DNA of 64,000 bases from Pseudomonas sp. H1h (GTDB lineage Bacteria; Pseudomonadota; Gammaproteobacteria; Pseudomonadales; Pseudomonadaceae): assembly GCF_000633255.1 (NCBI RefSeq), contig NZ_AYMJ01000018.1, forward strand, positions 186,001-250,000, written 5' to 3'. This document shows positions 50,148 to 58,228 of the stretch, piece after piece. Under the pieces are notes generated by a model that saw only the letters and a program-made list of their open reading frames with translations, did not search any database and had not been told where the DNA came from. The position numbers were made by a program, and so were the translations under genes. How positions within the stretch are numbered: position 1 is the first letter of the stretch; each line of letters opens with the position of its first letter.

Positions 50148-53100
50148 GCGTCCTGTCGATGGTCGCGTGGGGCGTCGCGCTGCTGTTGCTGCTGGTGATC
50201 ATCGCCTTAGCCGTGTGGTGGTTGCGCACCCAGAGCGGGGCGGCAATTCGCAGCTTTTATGCTGCGGTGCGGCACATGGAGCAAGAACAGGGCAGTCACG
50301 ATCGTTATCAGTTGCCATGGCTGCTGTTGCTCGGCGATGAAGCCCAGGGCACGCAACTGGTCAGCGAATGGCGTTTGCAGCCAACCGACAAACCGGCGTG
50401 GTTCGGTCGCTGGTGGTCCGATCCCGAAGGTGCGGTGCTGGTGGTGCCGCAGGCGTTGTTCCTGCCCGAAGACGGCATGCACCTGCAGCGTGGCGGCTGG
50501 TGGCGTCTGCTCGGGCTGATGTTGCGTCTGCGCAGCAAACGCCCGCTGGACGGGGTGATCTGGACCGTACCGGCCAATCGTCTGGGCAATCTGGAGCAGG
50601 CCACCCAGCTCGGTCTGGCGGCGCGCCGCCGCTTCATCGACCTGTTGCAACGTTTCGGCTTGAGTGTGCCGGTGTACGTGATCATCACCGGCCTTGAGGA
50701 GTTGCCCGGGTTTCAGGAACTGATCAGCGCACTGCCCGACGAAGTTCGCGAGCGCACCCTGGGCTGGTCGTCACCCTACGCCCGCGACGCGGTGTGGCAG
50801 GGCCAGTGGAGCGATCAGGCGCTGGATTGCCTACACCGCGCGGTGTCAGAAGCGGTGATCGAAATCGGTACGTTGTCCGGGCACTTGAGTGCCGACCTGT
50901 ATGCCTTGCCGGAGCGCCTGGAGACATTGCGTCGCAGCTTGCAGAATGTGCTCGAGCCGGTATTCCAGGGTAATGCCCAAGGTGAGGCGCCGTGTTTTCG
51001 CGGCGTGTATCTGACCGCCAATCAGCCGTCGGAAGATGCGCTGGACGGTTTTTCTGCGGACGACAGCGGCTTGCAGCGCAGTGCGTTCGTGCGTCCGTTG
51101 TGGCGCGAGCGACTGGTGGGCGAACGGGGCCTGGCCCAGGGCGTGCCGCGTCTGTTGCGTTTGCGCCAGCGTTGGCAGCGGATCACCGCCGGTGTCGCGC
51201 TGGTGGTCGGGGTGGTGTGGGCGGTGGCGATGGTCTGGATCTGGCGCGATGCGGTGCGCGATGCTCACGAACTGGCGCGGCTGATGCAGGGCGCGCAGAA
51301 GAGTTATGTCGCGGTCACCGACGAGGCGCACCGGATCGAGCCGACCCGGCGCAACGTGCAGAGCTTCTGGCGGGTGCTGGAAAAAGCCCCGCACTGGCAT
51401 TACGCGTCGCTGGTGTTTCCGAGCTCGTGGTTTTCCTCCTTCGACACCTGGCTGGAGCAGGAGCTGTTTCGCTCCACCCAGCGCCACATGCTGGTACCGC
51501 TGCACGACCTGCTGGTCGCGGAACTGGCGAAAATCAAGGCAATCCGCAGCACCGACCGACGCAACAGTGTGGAAAGCGAAGACCCGGCGCAGTGGCAGAA
51601 CTATCAGAAAGCGAGCGACCTGGTGGATCGCGCGCTGCGTCTTGAGCAACAGAACCAGCTGTTCGGTGAAGTGCAGAATAACCAGCGGGTGCCGCTGGAT
51701 GATCTGGTGCAACTGAGCAACAGTGCGCTGTCACTGAACCTCAACGCCGCCACCTTGCCCCACGCCGCTTACTACAATCGGCTGCTGGCGGCGGGCGACA
51801 GCGGCGAGTTGCAGGCGCTGGACCTGAGCGTGGACCGGCCGCTGATCGTCAGCAACTTCACCGGGATGATGGAGCGTTGGCTCGATCAGTATTTCCTCGC
51901 CGACAACTTCGTCAGCAAGGCCGGTTACCTCAAGCTGCATCTTGAGCAATTGGAGGCGGGCAGTGGTAACAGCCTGAGCGAGCTGGAGGATCTGCGCGCA
52001 CTGATCGACGATCTGCAAGCGGCCATTGCCCTGACCAATTCGACCTGGAGTCGCGGCAAGGGCCAGGAACTGGTGCCGGGCTATCGCGATTTCCTCGACA
52101 AGGTGCGCAAGAGTTCATTGCTCGGGCCGGCGGTCGAGCAGCAACTGGATCAGCAGGCGAGCAAGCTGCAACAGAGCTTTCGCGATCAGTGGATTGCCCA
52201 GGTCGGTTCGCGCGGTAACTTGCTGGTGCAGCAGGGCAGCGGGCAACTGGCGTTGCAGGAGCAGGTGGTCAAGCTCAACAACGCGGTGCAGGCGCTGTTC
52301 AAGCGCGACTTCGTGTCGGTTGCGATGCGCGCCAGCCAGGACAACGTCAACCTGCAGGGCCAGACGGTCGACGGTGACGACCTCAATACCTCGCTCAGCT
52401 ATTTCGCCAGCTACAAGAGTTATGTCGCCGAAGAGTTGCCGCGCATCCCGCCGGCGTATCGCGAAGCCTTGCTGCAGGCCGCTGAAAGCGCCGCCGCTCA
52501 GGCGATGTGGCTGAGCCTCAAGGATCACAACGATCAGACTCATCCTTACGCCGTGTTCAACGTGCAGGCAGAGCAGGCGATGGCCCTGCAGAAAGCCTTC
52601 GTCGAGGTGCATCGCAGCGATCTGGCGTCGCGCCTGCAGGGGGCGTTGAACCGGCGGGCGTTGGCGCAGATCGTCAGCGGCCTGGAGGAAATCACCGCGC
52701 AGCCGTTGTTCGGCGGTCGTACCGAAATCAGCCAGTGGGACGGCTCGAAAAACCTCGGTCTGCAGCTGTACGGCGCCAGTGATGTGCAGGACCTGAAGCT
52801 GAGCCTCAAGCAGCAATTCAATACCATGCTCGGCATCACCGAGCGGCGCACCTCGGCGTTGCAGTGGCTGATGACGCAGCAGGGCAATCTGTCGGCGATC
52901 GATTACGAACGAGTGACCCAGTTCAGCGCGCTCAACGACGAACTGCTCAAGTACAAGGACGCCAACCCGGCCAGCTCGCCCGCGCAGATCGAGCAACTGG
53001 TCAGCCGTGACTTTGTCGAGATGGACACCGGCACCTGCGTGCAGCTGTTGCAGTCGGCCAACATCGCCGGTGGCCGTGGCACTCTGGCGATGCGCGCGGT

Positions 53101-53968
53101 GGAGTTGCAACAGAGCGCCATGCAGCGCTGCCAGTTCCTGCAACAGCAGCAGGCTGCGGCGGCGTGGAACGAGCTGGCGACCTACTTCAACCAATATCTG
53201 GCGGATCGCTTTCCATTTGCCAACGGTGTGCAGGCGCAAGATGCCGACCCGGCACGGGTCCAGCACTTTCTGGAAATCGTCGACAAGCGTCTGGCGGTCG
53301 CCCAGGCCGGACTGGTCCTGAGCCAGACGCCGGAGCGGTTGGCCGCCGAAGATTTTCTCAATCGCCTGAAGCAGGCCAGCGTGTGGCTGACGCCGCTGTT
53401 CGTGCGTGACAAGAGCGGCATTCTCGGGGTTGAGCTCGACGTGCGCTGGCGCACCGATCGCGAGGAAGAAAGGGGGGCCGATCAGGTGATTGCCTGGGGC
53501 CTGCTGGCGGGTAATCAGCAGATCAACTACCCCGGTGCCGAACAGCCGAACCTGCGCTGGATGGTCGGCCAGCCGATTCGCCTGACCTTGCGCTGGGCGC
53601 GTAACGGCAAGGAGCGCCCGGTCAACGACCCGCTGCAACCGAACCTGGTGGTGCGCGACATGGAGGCCGGTTGGGAGTACGGCGGCCCCTGGTCGTTACT
53701 GCGGCTGATGCGTGCGCATTTTTCCGTGCAGCGTCAGCCAAACCTCGATTACACCGACTTTCCACTGGCGCTGCGCCTGCCGGTGACGGCGGCGACCGAC
53801 AGCGTCACCAGCGAATTCACGCGGATGTTCGTGCGCCTGTCGCTGATGAGTCAGGGTTCGAAACTGCCGCTGGCGATTCCGCCGTTGCCGACCCGTGCAC
53901 CGCGTTCGCCGTATCAACTGACCGGCGCCACCGCCGCCCTGGACGTGCGTAAAGAGGAGGGGCTGTGA
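50144..53968 (+). CDS. tssM: T6SS membrane protein TssM (IcmF-like) with degenerate nucleotide-binding motifs
   Basis: 1274 residues. One clear N-terminal membrane segment is at about 6-27 and a second at about 345-367, followed by the large periplasmic domain that meets TssJ. In the cytoplasmic domain the Walker A position reads GDEAQGT (64-70), without lysine. The later G4-like position reads IITGLEELPGF rather than the usual T-K-C-D form. RPLDGVIW is conserved. It is therefore unlikely to bind nucleotide in the classic way. Length is normal for the family. It overlaps tssL and tssA by four bases each. Confidence 0.92.
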   Translation: MSVLSMVAWGVALLLLLVIIALAVWWLRTQSGAAIRSFYAAVRHMEQEQGSHDRYQLPWLLLLGDEAQGTQLVSEWRLQPTDKPAWFGRWWSDPEGAVLVVPQALFLPEDGMHLQRGGWWRLLGLMLRLRSKRPLDGVIWTVPANRLGNLEQATQLGLAARRRFIDLLQRFGLSVPVYVIITGLEELPGFQELISALPDEVRERTLGWSSPYARDAVWQGQWSDQALDCLHRAVSEAVIEIGTLSGHLSADLYALPERLETLRRSLQNVLEPVFQGNAQGEAPCFRGVYLTANQPSEDALDGFSADDSGLQRSAFVRPLWRERLVGERGLAQGVPRLLRLRQRWQRITAGVALVVGVVWAVAMVWIWRDAVRDAHELARLMQGAQKSYVAVTDEAHRIEPTRRNVQSFWRVLEKAPHWHYASLVFPSSWFSSFDTWLEQELFRSTQRHMLVPLHDLLVAELAKIKAIRSTDRRNSVESEDPAQWQNYQKASDLVDRALRLEQQNQLFGEVQNNQRVPLDDLVQLSNSALSLNLNAATLPHAAYYNRLLAAGDSGELQALDLSVDRPLIVSNFTGMMERWLDQYFLADNFVSKAGYLKLHLEQLEAGSGNSLSELEDLRALIDDLQAAIALTNSTWSRGKGQELVPGYRDFLDKVRKSSLLGPAVEQQLDQQASKLQQSFRDQWIAQVGSRGNLLVQQGSGQLALQEQVVKLNNAVQALFKRDFVSVAMRASQDNVNLQGQTVDGDDLNTSLSYFASYKSYVAEELPRIPPAYREALLQAAESAAAQAMWLSLKDHNDQTHPYAVFNVQAEQAMALQKAFVEVHRSDLASRLQGALNRRALAQIVSGLEEITAQPLFGGRTEISQWDGSKNLGLQLYGASDVQDLKLSLKQQFNTMLGITERRTSALQWLMTQQGNLSAIDYERVTQFSALNDELLKYKDANPASSPAQIEQLVSRDFVEMDTGTCVQLLQSANIAGGRGTLAMRAVELQQSAMQRCQFLQQQQAAAAWNELATYFNQYLADRFPFANGVQAQDADPARVQHFLEIVDKRLAVAQAGLVLSQTPERLAAEDFLNRLKQASVWLTPLFVRDKSGILGVELDVRWRTDREEERGADQVIAWGLLAGNQQINYPGAEQPNLRWMVGQPIRLTLRWARNGKERPVNDPLQPNLVVRDMEAGWEYGGPWSLLRLMRAHFSVQRQPNLDYTDFPLALRLPVTAATDSVTSEFTRMFVRLSLMSQGSKLPLAIPPLPTRAPRSPYQLTGATAALDVRKEEGL

Positions 53969-55047
53969 GCCTGCCATCGACGACTTTGCCGGACCTGATC
54001 GAGCAGTTGCTGGCGCCCATCAGCGTCGAGCAACCCTGTGGGGTGGATTTGCGCTATGAGCGCGAGTACGACCAGTTGCGTGACTTGCGCCGCGAGGATG
54101 ACACCAGCCTGCCGACCGGGGTCTGGCAGTCGGCGATCAAGCGGGCGAACTGGCCGGACGTGGAAGCGCTCACCACGACGCTGCTGCTGGAGCGCAGCAA
54201 AGATCTGATGCTTGCCGCGTGGCTGGGCGAGGCGTGGCTGCATCTGCAAGCACTGGACGGCTTGCCCGGCAGCCTCGCGCTGATCGCCGGCCTGTGCGAG
54301 CGCTACCCCGAGCAAGTGCACCCGCAAGCCGAGGACGGCGACCAGTCGTGGCGGGTGATTCCGCTGGAATGGCTGGTGCGCCGCTACAGTGAAGTTCTGC
54401 TGACGCGGGTGCCGCTGTTCGGCGCGCACAGCAGTGATTTCGAGGTCTACACCCTGGACGTCTGGCGCCGCTTGCAGGTGCAGCAGGTCAAGGCCAACGA
54501 CAGCAAAAACGCCAAGACTTCGGCTGACACCGCGCGCAACGAACAGAAGAAACTCGGCGACCAGATCCGCGTTACACCCATGGCGTTCTGGTTGCGCATG
54601 CAGGGCAATCTGCTGCTGAGCCTGCAGCATCTGCAGCGGCTGGACGCCTGGAGCGATGCGTATCTGGGTGAGCAGGGGCCGGGATTTCGCCCGTTGCAGG
54701 AAACCATTCAAGCGTTGCTGACGCTGGTTCAGGAGTTCATTGCCATGCACCCACAACAGCCGGCACCGCCACCTGCGTTGGTTGAGGTTCCTGTCGCCGT
54801 GGCGCAACCGGATGCAGAGGCGCCGGCTGCGCAAGCGTTTCGCGAGCCGGCCAGTCGTGAAGAGGCTTACCGACAACTGCTGCTGATTGCCGAGTACCTG
54901 GCCCGCACCGAACCGCACAGCCCTGTGCCGTATCTGATTCGTCGCGGGGTGGAGTGGGGCAATAAACCGTTGAGTGAGTTACTCGGCGAGTTGATCTCGG
55001 CGGACGCCGAATCGCGGCGTTTGTGGACCTTGCTCGGGGTGCTTTAG
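53965..55047 (+). CDS. tssA: T6SS cap protein TssA (ImpA family)
   Basis: 360 residues. The N-terminal ImpA domain begins LPDLIEQLLAPISVEQPCG and continues with the YEREYDQLRDLRREDDTS region. A proline/alanine linker (about 265-290) precedes a short C-terminal domain ending HSPVPYLIRRGVEWGNKPL. TssA coordinates tube and sheath assembly at the baseplate or distal end. GTG start overlaps tssM. The last four bases overlap the convergent dehydrogenase gene. It closes the rightward T6SS run. Confidence 0.92.
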   Translation: MSLPSTTLPDLIEQLLAPISVEQPCGVDLRYEREYDQLRDLRREDDTSLPTGVWQSAIKRANWPDVEALTTTLLLERSKDLMLAAWLGEAWLHLQALDGLPGSLALIAGLCERYPEQVHPQAEDGDQSWRVIPLEWLVRRYSEVLLTRVPLFGAHSSDFEVYTLDVWRRLQVQQVKANDSKNAKTSADTARNEQKKLGDQIRVTPMAFWLRMQGNLLLSLQHLQRLDAWSDAYLGEQGPGFRPLQETIQALLTLVQEFIAMHPQQPAPPPALVEVPVAVAQPDAEAPAAQAFREPASREEAYRQLLLIAEYLARTEPHSPVPYLIRRGVEWGNKPLSELLGELISADAESRRLWTLLGVL

Positions 55048-56012
55048 TGCACCCGCTGATTGCCCAGGCGCGGCGGCAGCGCAATCGGCGTCAGCACCGG
55101 CTGACCGGAAAAGAACGCCACGAGGTTTTTCCCTACCAGTTCTACCGTGCCTCGGGTGGCTTCCGGTGACAGCCCCGCAACGTGCGGCGTAAGAATCACG
55201 TTGTTCAAGATTTTCAGCGCATCCGGTACCTGCGGTTCGTGATCGAACACATCCAGTGCAGCGCCGGCAATCCGCCGTTGCTCAAGGGCGATGATCAGGT
55301 CGGCAGTGGCGATCACGCTGGCCCTTGCAATATTGACGATGAAACCTTTCGGGCCCAATGCGTCGAGCACCGGGCGGGTTACCAGATGCTGGGTACCGAT
55401 GCCGCCGGGCGTGGCAACGATCAGAAAATCCGCGGCCCGCGCCAGTTCGGTCGGCGTCGAACAGAATGCGTATGGCACATCGCTGCGAACCTGGCGGTTG
55501 TGGTAACTGATCTGCATGTCAAAACCGAGGTGGGCGCGCTTGGCAATCGCCATGCCCACCGCGCCCAGGCCGAGAATCCCCAGGCGTTTATTGGCCAGCG
55601 ACGGGCGCATGATTTTCGGCCACTCACCCCGGCGCACGGCGGCGTCGCAGCGCGGAATGTCGCGCACCAATGCCAGCAGCATCGCCATCGCGTGGTCGGC
55701 CACCGACGAGGCGTTGACTCCAGCGCCGTTGGTCACGGTGATCCCGCGGTCGCTGGCCGCCTGCAGGTCAACGTGTTCATACCCGGCACCGATCACGGTG
55801 ATGATCTTCAGGATCGGCAGGGCTGCGATTTCATCGGCGGTCAGGCCCAGTGGGCCTCGGGTCAGTACGGCGTCGATTCGCGAGCCATGGGTGGCGATGG
55901 CTTGCGCCCGTTCGGCGGGGGTTGGCGCGAGGATCAGGTGAAAACCCTGATGCTCGAGAATCGGCAGATAGTCATTGATGGTTTCAACCAGTACCAGAAC
56001 GGTGGCGGGCAT
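55044..56012 (-). CDS. D-2-hydroxyacid dehydrogenase (glyoxylate/hydroxypyruvate reductase-like)
   Basis: 322 residues from ATG 56012 (AGGAG 7 bases upstream). The NAD(P) motif LGILGLGAVGMAIAKRA is at about 143-159. Catalytic Arg (NIARASVI), Glu (DHEPQVPD) and His (LTPHVAGLSPE) are in the expected order. Members reduce glyoxylate or hydroxypyruvate, or oxidise other D-2-hydroxy acids. It is convergent with tssA and shares four bases with it (overlapping stop codons), so it is not part of the T6SS. Confidence 0.88.
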   Translation of the reverse strand: MPATVLVLVETINDYLPILEHQGFHLILAPTPAERAQAIATHGSRIDAVLTRGPLGLTADEIAALPILKIITVIGAGYEHVDLQAASDRGITVTNGAGVNASSVADHAMAMLLALVRDIPRCDAAVRRGEWPKIMRPSLANKRLGILGLGAVGMAIAKRAHLGFDMQISYHNRQVRSDVPYAFCSTPTELARAADFLIVATPGGIGTQHLVTRPVLDALGPKGFIVNIARASVIATADLIIALEQRRIAGAALDVFDHEPQVPDALKILNNVILTPHVAGLSPEATRGTVELVGKNLVAFFSGQPVLTPIALPPRLGNQRVH

Positions 56013-56152
56013 TGCGCGGCTCCTGTTGATCAATGGCGGTTCGGTCGCGAGAGTCGTGTCAGAGTGCTGATTCCAGAGCGGTTTGGCAATGGTGGCTGCA
56101 GCCCCGCTTCAGCCAGTGTAGGAGCTGAAACGGGGGGCGCGTGGACGCTTCG

Positions 56153-56677
56153 TCAGAAGCTCGCGTCGGCACTGTTGATCAGTCGCGCGAAGGCGCCACC
56201 GAGGGTGGCGTTGTGGTGCTCGATGATGGCTTTGGCCGGCAGCACCGGGGTGTCCATGCATGTGTGTGCGTCGGCCACCAGCACCGGTTTGAAGCCCAGG
56301 TCGGCGGCGGCACGGCAGGTGGCGTCGATGCAGTACTGAGTCTTCATGCCGACGAGGTACAGGTCTTCGATCCCCGCGGCTTTGAGCTGCTGCGCCAGTC
56401 CGGTGCCGTGGAAGGCATTGGGCCGGGACTTGTCGAACAGGTGGTCGGCGTCAGCGCGCAGTTCGAGTTCCGGCAGTATTTGCCAGAACGGACTGCCGGC
56501 GGCAATCGGCGAACCTTGCGGGCCGGTGTGGCGTGCGGCGTAGACCGGCACGTGCTGCTGACGTGCCAGATTGATCAGGTGCCGGATGTTGGCCAGCACC
56601 CGTGCGCCGTCGTGGGGTTTTTCCGGGCCATGGAACAGACCGACCTGCATATCGATGACCAGCAGAGCTGCGGACAT
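56153..56677 (-). CDS. Isochorismatase-family cysteine hydrolase
   Basis: 174 residues from ATG 56677 with AAGGAG 9 bases upstream. The catalytic triad pattern of the family is present: Asp in LLVIDMQVG (D9), a lysine in the central region (DKSRPNAF), and the nucleophile cysteine in MKTQYCIDATCRAA (about 115). Substrates include nicotinamide, ureidoacrylate and carbamoylsarcosine, so the reaction is not assignable. It lies 119 bases from the dehydrogenase gene and is preceded by a terminator. Confidence 0.85.
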   Translation of the reverse strand: MSAALLVIDMQVGLFHGPEKPHDGARVLANIRHLINLARQQHVPVYAARHTGPQGSPIAAGSPFWQILPELELRADADHLFDKSRPNAFHGTGLAQQLKAAGIEDLYLVGMKTQYCIDATCRAAADLGFKPVLVADAHTCMDTPVLPAKAIIEHHNATLGGAFARLINSADASF

Positions 56678-56714
56678 GGTGTTTCTCCTTGAGGGTTGCA
56701 AGTGCCGCACGGAC

Positions 56715-56755
56715 GGGAGAAACAACAAGGCCCCGTCCATTGCTGGCGGGGCCTT
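56715..56755 (-). terminator. Rho-independent terminator downstream of the tautomerase gene
   Basis: Read leftward, AAGGCCCCG pairs with CGGGGCCTT (56727-56755, 11-base loop) and is followed by GTTGTTTCTCCC. It would end the tautomerase transcript before the isochorismatase gene. Confidence 0.7.
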
Positions 56756-56883
56756 GGGTTCACTGCGCTGGATTCACCTCAGACAGCCACACCAAGACCC
56801 GCCGGTGGCGGTCGTGGTGGTACGGGTGAGGTGCAGCGGGCGCAGGTTCATGGGCCGATCATGCTGGCGGCAGCGAAGGGCTG

Positions 56884-57267
56884 TCAACTGGCGTATTGCG
56901 CGATGCCATTGCCGAACGACCAGTTCTCCTTTTTGACCTCCACCAGATTGATGAACACGTCTTCCAGGCGTATGCCCAGCTGCGTGTTCAGGCTTTGCGC
57001 GATAGTCTGGTACAGGGCTTTTTTCTGCTCCTGGGTTCGGCCTTCGTTGAGGGTGATCTGGATGATCACAAGCTGGTCTGTGCGCTGGATGCCGAGATAT
57101 TGCGGGTCGAAGATGAAATGCTCGGCATCGTGCTCGTTGAGGATCTGGAAGTTGTCATGCTCCGGTACGTTGATGGTGTTGCGCATGGCGACGTAGATCT
57201 GCTCGCCGATGCGTTTGGCGAACGTGGGATCGGCGTGTTTCTTGATTTCGACGCGGACGAGGGGCAT
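56884..57267 (-). CDS. Tautomerase/MIF-superfamily protein
   Basis: 127 residues from ATG 57267, chosen because the product then begins Met-Pro (MPLVRVEIKK). The exposed Pro-1 is the catalytic base of 4-oxalocrotonate tautomerase and malonate semialdehyde decarboxylase types. An upstream ATG at 57282 would bury it. A Gln/Glu/Arg-rich central part (QITLNEGRTQEQKKALYQ) and EVKKENWSFG near the end fit the family. Single-gene transcript ended by the hairpin at 56715-56755. Confidence 0.83.
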   Translation of the reverse strand: MPLVRVEIKKHADPTFAKRIGEQIYVAMRNTINVPEHDNFQILNEHDAEHFIFDPQYLGIQRTDQLVIIQITLNEGRTQEQKKALYQTIAQSLNTQLGIRLEDVFINLVEVKKENWSFGNGIAQYAS

Positions 57268-57345
57268 GGGCAGAGACTCCATGGGGCAGGGGACTCATTG
57301 ACGCTAGATGAATTGGGCGAAATTGAAAGTATCGGGTGCTTGAAT

Positions 57346-57425
57346 CGACGCCTTCGCGAGCAGGCTCGCTCCCACCTTTGGAAAGCGATCACCTGTGGGG
57401 GCGAGCCTGCTTGCGAAAGCGTCGG
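57346..57425. repeat. REPIN
   Basis: Arms CGACGCCTTCGCGAGCAGGC (57346 onward) and an inverted, slightly degenerate partner ending in GCTTGCGAAAGCGTCG at 57424. Lies in the 291-base gap upstream of the tautomerase. Confidence 0.85.
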
Positions 57426-57431
57426 TGGCTA

Positions 57432-57471
57432 CCTACGAAATTTGCGGATTCTGCCTACGAAGTTGGCGGAT
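57432..57471. repeat. Pair of 18-base direct repeats
   Basis: CCTACGAAATTTGCGGAT (57432-57449) and CCTACGAAGTTGGCGGAT (57454-57471), two differences, 22 bases apart start to start. Just outside the REPIN and upstream of the small genes; might be a binding site on two helical turns. Confidence 0.5.
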
Positions 57472-57558
57472 GCATCTGCTGTCGGAACGGCGATGAACGC
57501 GAAATCATGTGGACACAAAGCAGCCCGGGCAGTCACTGCCAACAGCCAAGGAAGGCGA

Positions 57559-57663
57559 ATGCTTCAAAACAATCGAGAACATCTGGAACTCGAACGGCTC
57601 CAAAATGAAACACGCAAACTCATAGCCGAAAGAAAAAAACTTCTGGCGGAAGAAAAAAGCTAA
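57559..57663 (+). CDS. Very small charged protein (34 residues)
   Basis: ATG 57559 with AAGGAAGG 3-10 bases upstream. The product is almost entirely Glu/Lys/Arg/Leu (LELERLQNETRKLIAERKKL) and should form one amphipathic or coiled-coil helix. No family recognised. It is the first of three closely spaced small genes. Confidence 0.5.
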   Translation: MLQNNREHLELERLQNETRKLIAERKKLLAEEKS

Positions 57664-57677
57664 GCAGGGAAACGAAT

Positions 57678-57752
57678 TTGTATCCGCTCGCACTATTGGC
57701 TGGGATTGCGACAGCCATCACTGCAGTAGCAGGCGTTTTTTTCAAGTATTGA
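57678..57752 (+). CDS. Very small hydrophobic protein (24 residues, TTG start)
   Basis: TTG 57678 is preceded by AGGGA at about 8 bases. The peptide (ALLAGIATAITAVAGVFF core, ending KY) is one membrane helix. It starts 14 bases after the previous small gene. Small single-helix peptides of this kind include toxins and regulators of membrane proteins, but nothing specific is recognisable. Confidence 0.4.
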   Translation: MYPLALLAGIATAITAVAGVFFKY

Positions 57753-57803
57753 GCGTGCGCGTTTCACGACAGACAGGTCTATCACTCAGCAAGGGACATC
57801 GAC

Positions 57804-57974
57804 ATGAGCACCTATGACCACAAAGCCAGAATGGAGGAACTGGAACGAGAGCACGATGAGTGGGAGGAAAGAATGCGTATTAAAAACAAGGGCGATATGT
57901 ACCCAATCTGGGGAATGCTGGTGTTCGGCCTTTTTTGCATGTCACTCGGATTCCTCCTCGCCCGATCGATCTGA
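57804..57974 (+). CDS. Small membrane protein with charged N-terminal helix (56 residues)
   Basis: ATG 57804 with AAGGGA 7 bases upstream. About 30 charged residues (KARMEELEREHDEWEERMR) are followed by one membrane segment (WGMLVFGLFCMSLGFLLA). A cytoplasmic helix anchored to the membrane is likely. No family recognised. Third of the small-gene group, 254 bases before the permease start. Confidence 0.55.
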   Translation: MSTYDHKARMEELEREHDEWEERMRIKNKGDMYPIWGMLVFGLFCMSLGFLLARSI

Positions 57975-58228
57975 TCAAGTCTTCCCGATCGCACATTGCA
58001 CTGAAGCTTGCCAGAAAACGACATGGCGCATACCTGTTGCCGACAGTCATTTTCCCGAAAACGACAACCCGGTTATCTGATCCGTACAACCATTCCTCAG
58101 CTAAGTCTTTGCTTCTGCTCATTTATCGCGGAGAATCGCGCCCCTGTTTCGGCCGGAGCATGTCTGTCGGTTTTTTCCGACGCGTCCTGACCGAGTGGCA
58201 AGTGACCGGAATGCGGAGATCCGACCGG
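57975..58228. other. Upstream region of the permease gene
   Basis: The permease frame is open upstream to 57935, but this part is of lower GC, lacks a hydrophobic pattern and has no strong binding site, so it is treated as leader. No operator or terminator stands out. Confidence 0.4.

Noticed and set aside
57935..58228. Longer N-terminus for the serine/threonine-type permease
   Set aside because: The extra 98 residues lack a membrane or domain pattern, have no good binding site, and overlap the 56-residue small gene.
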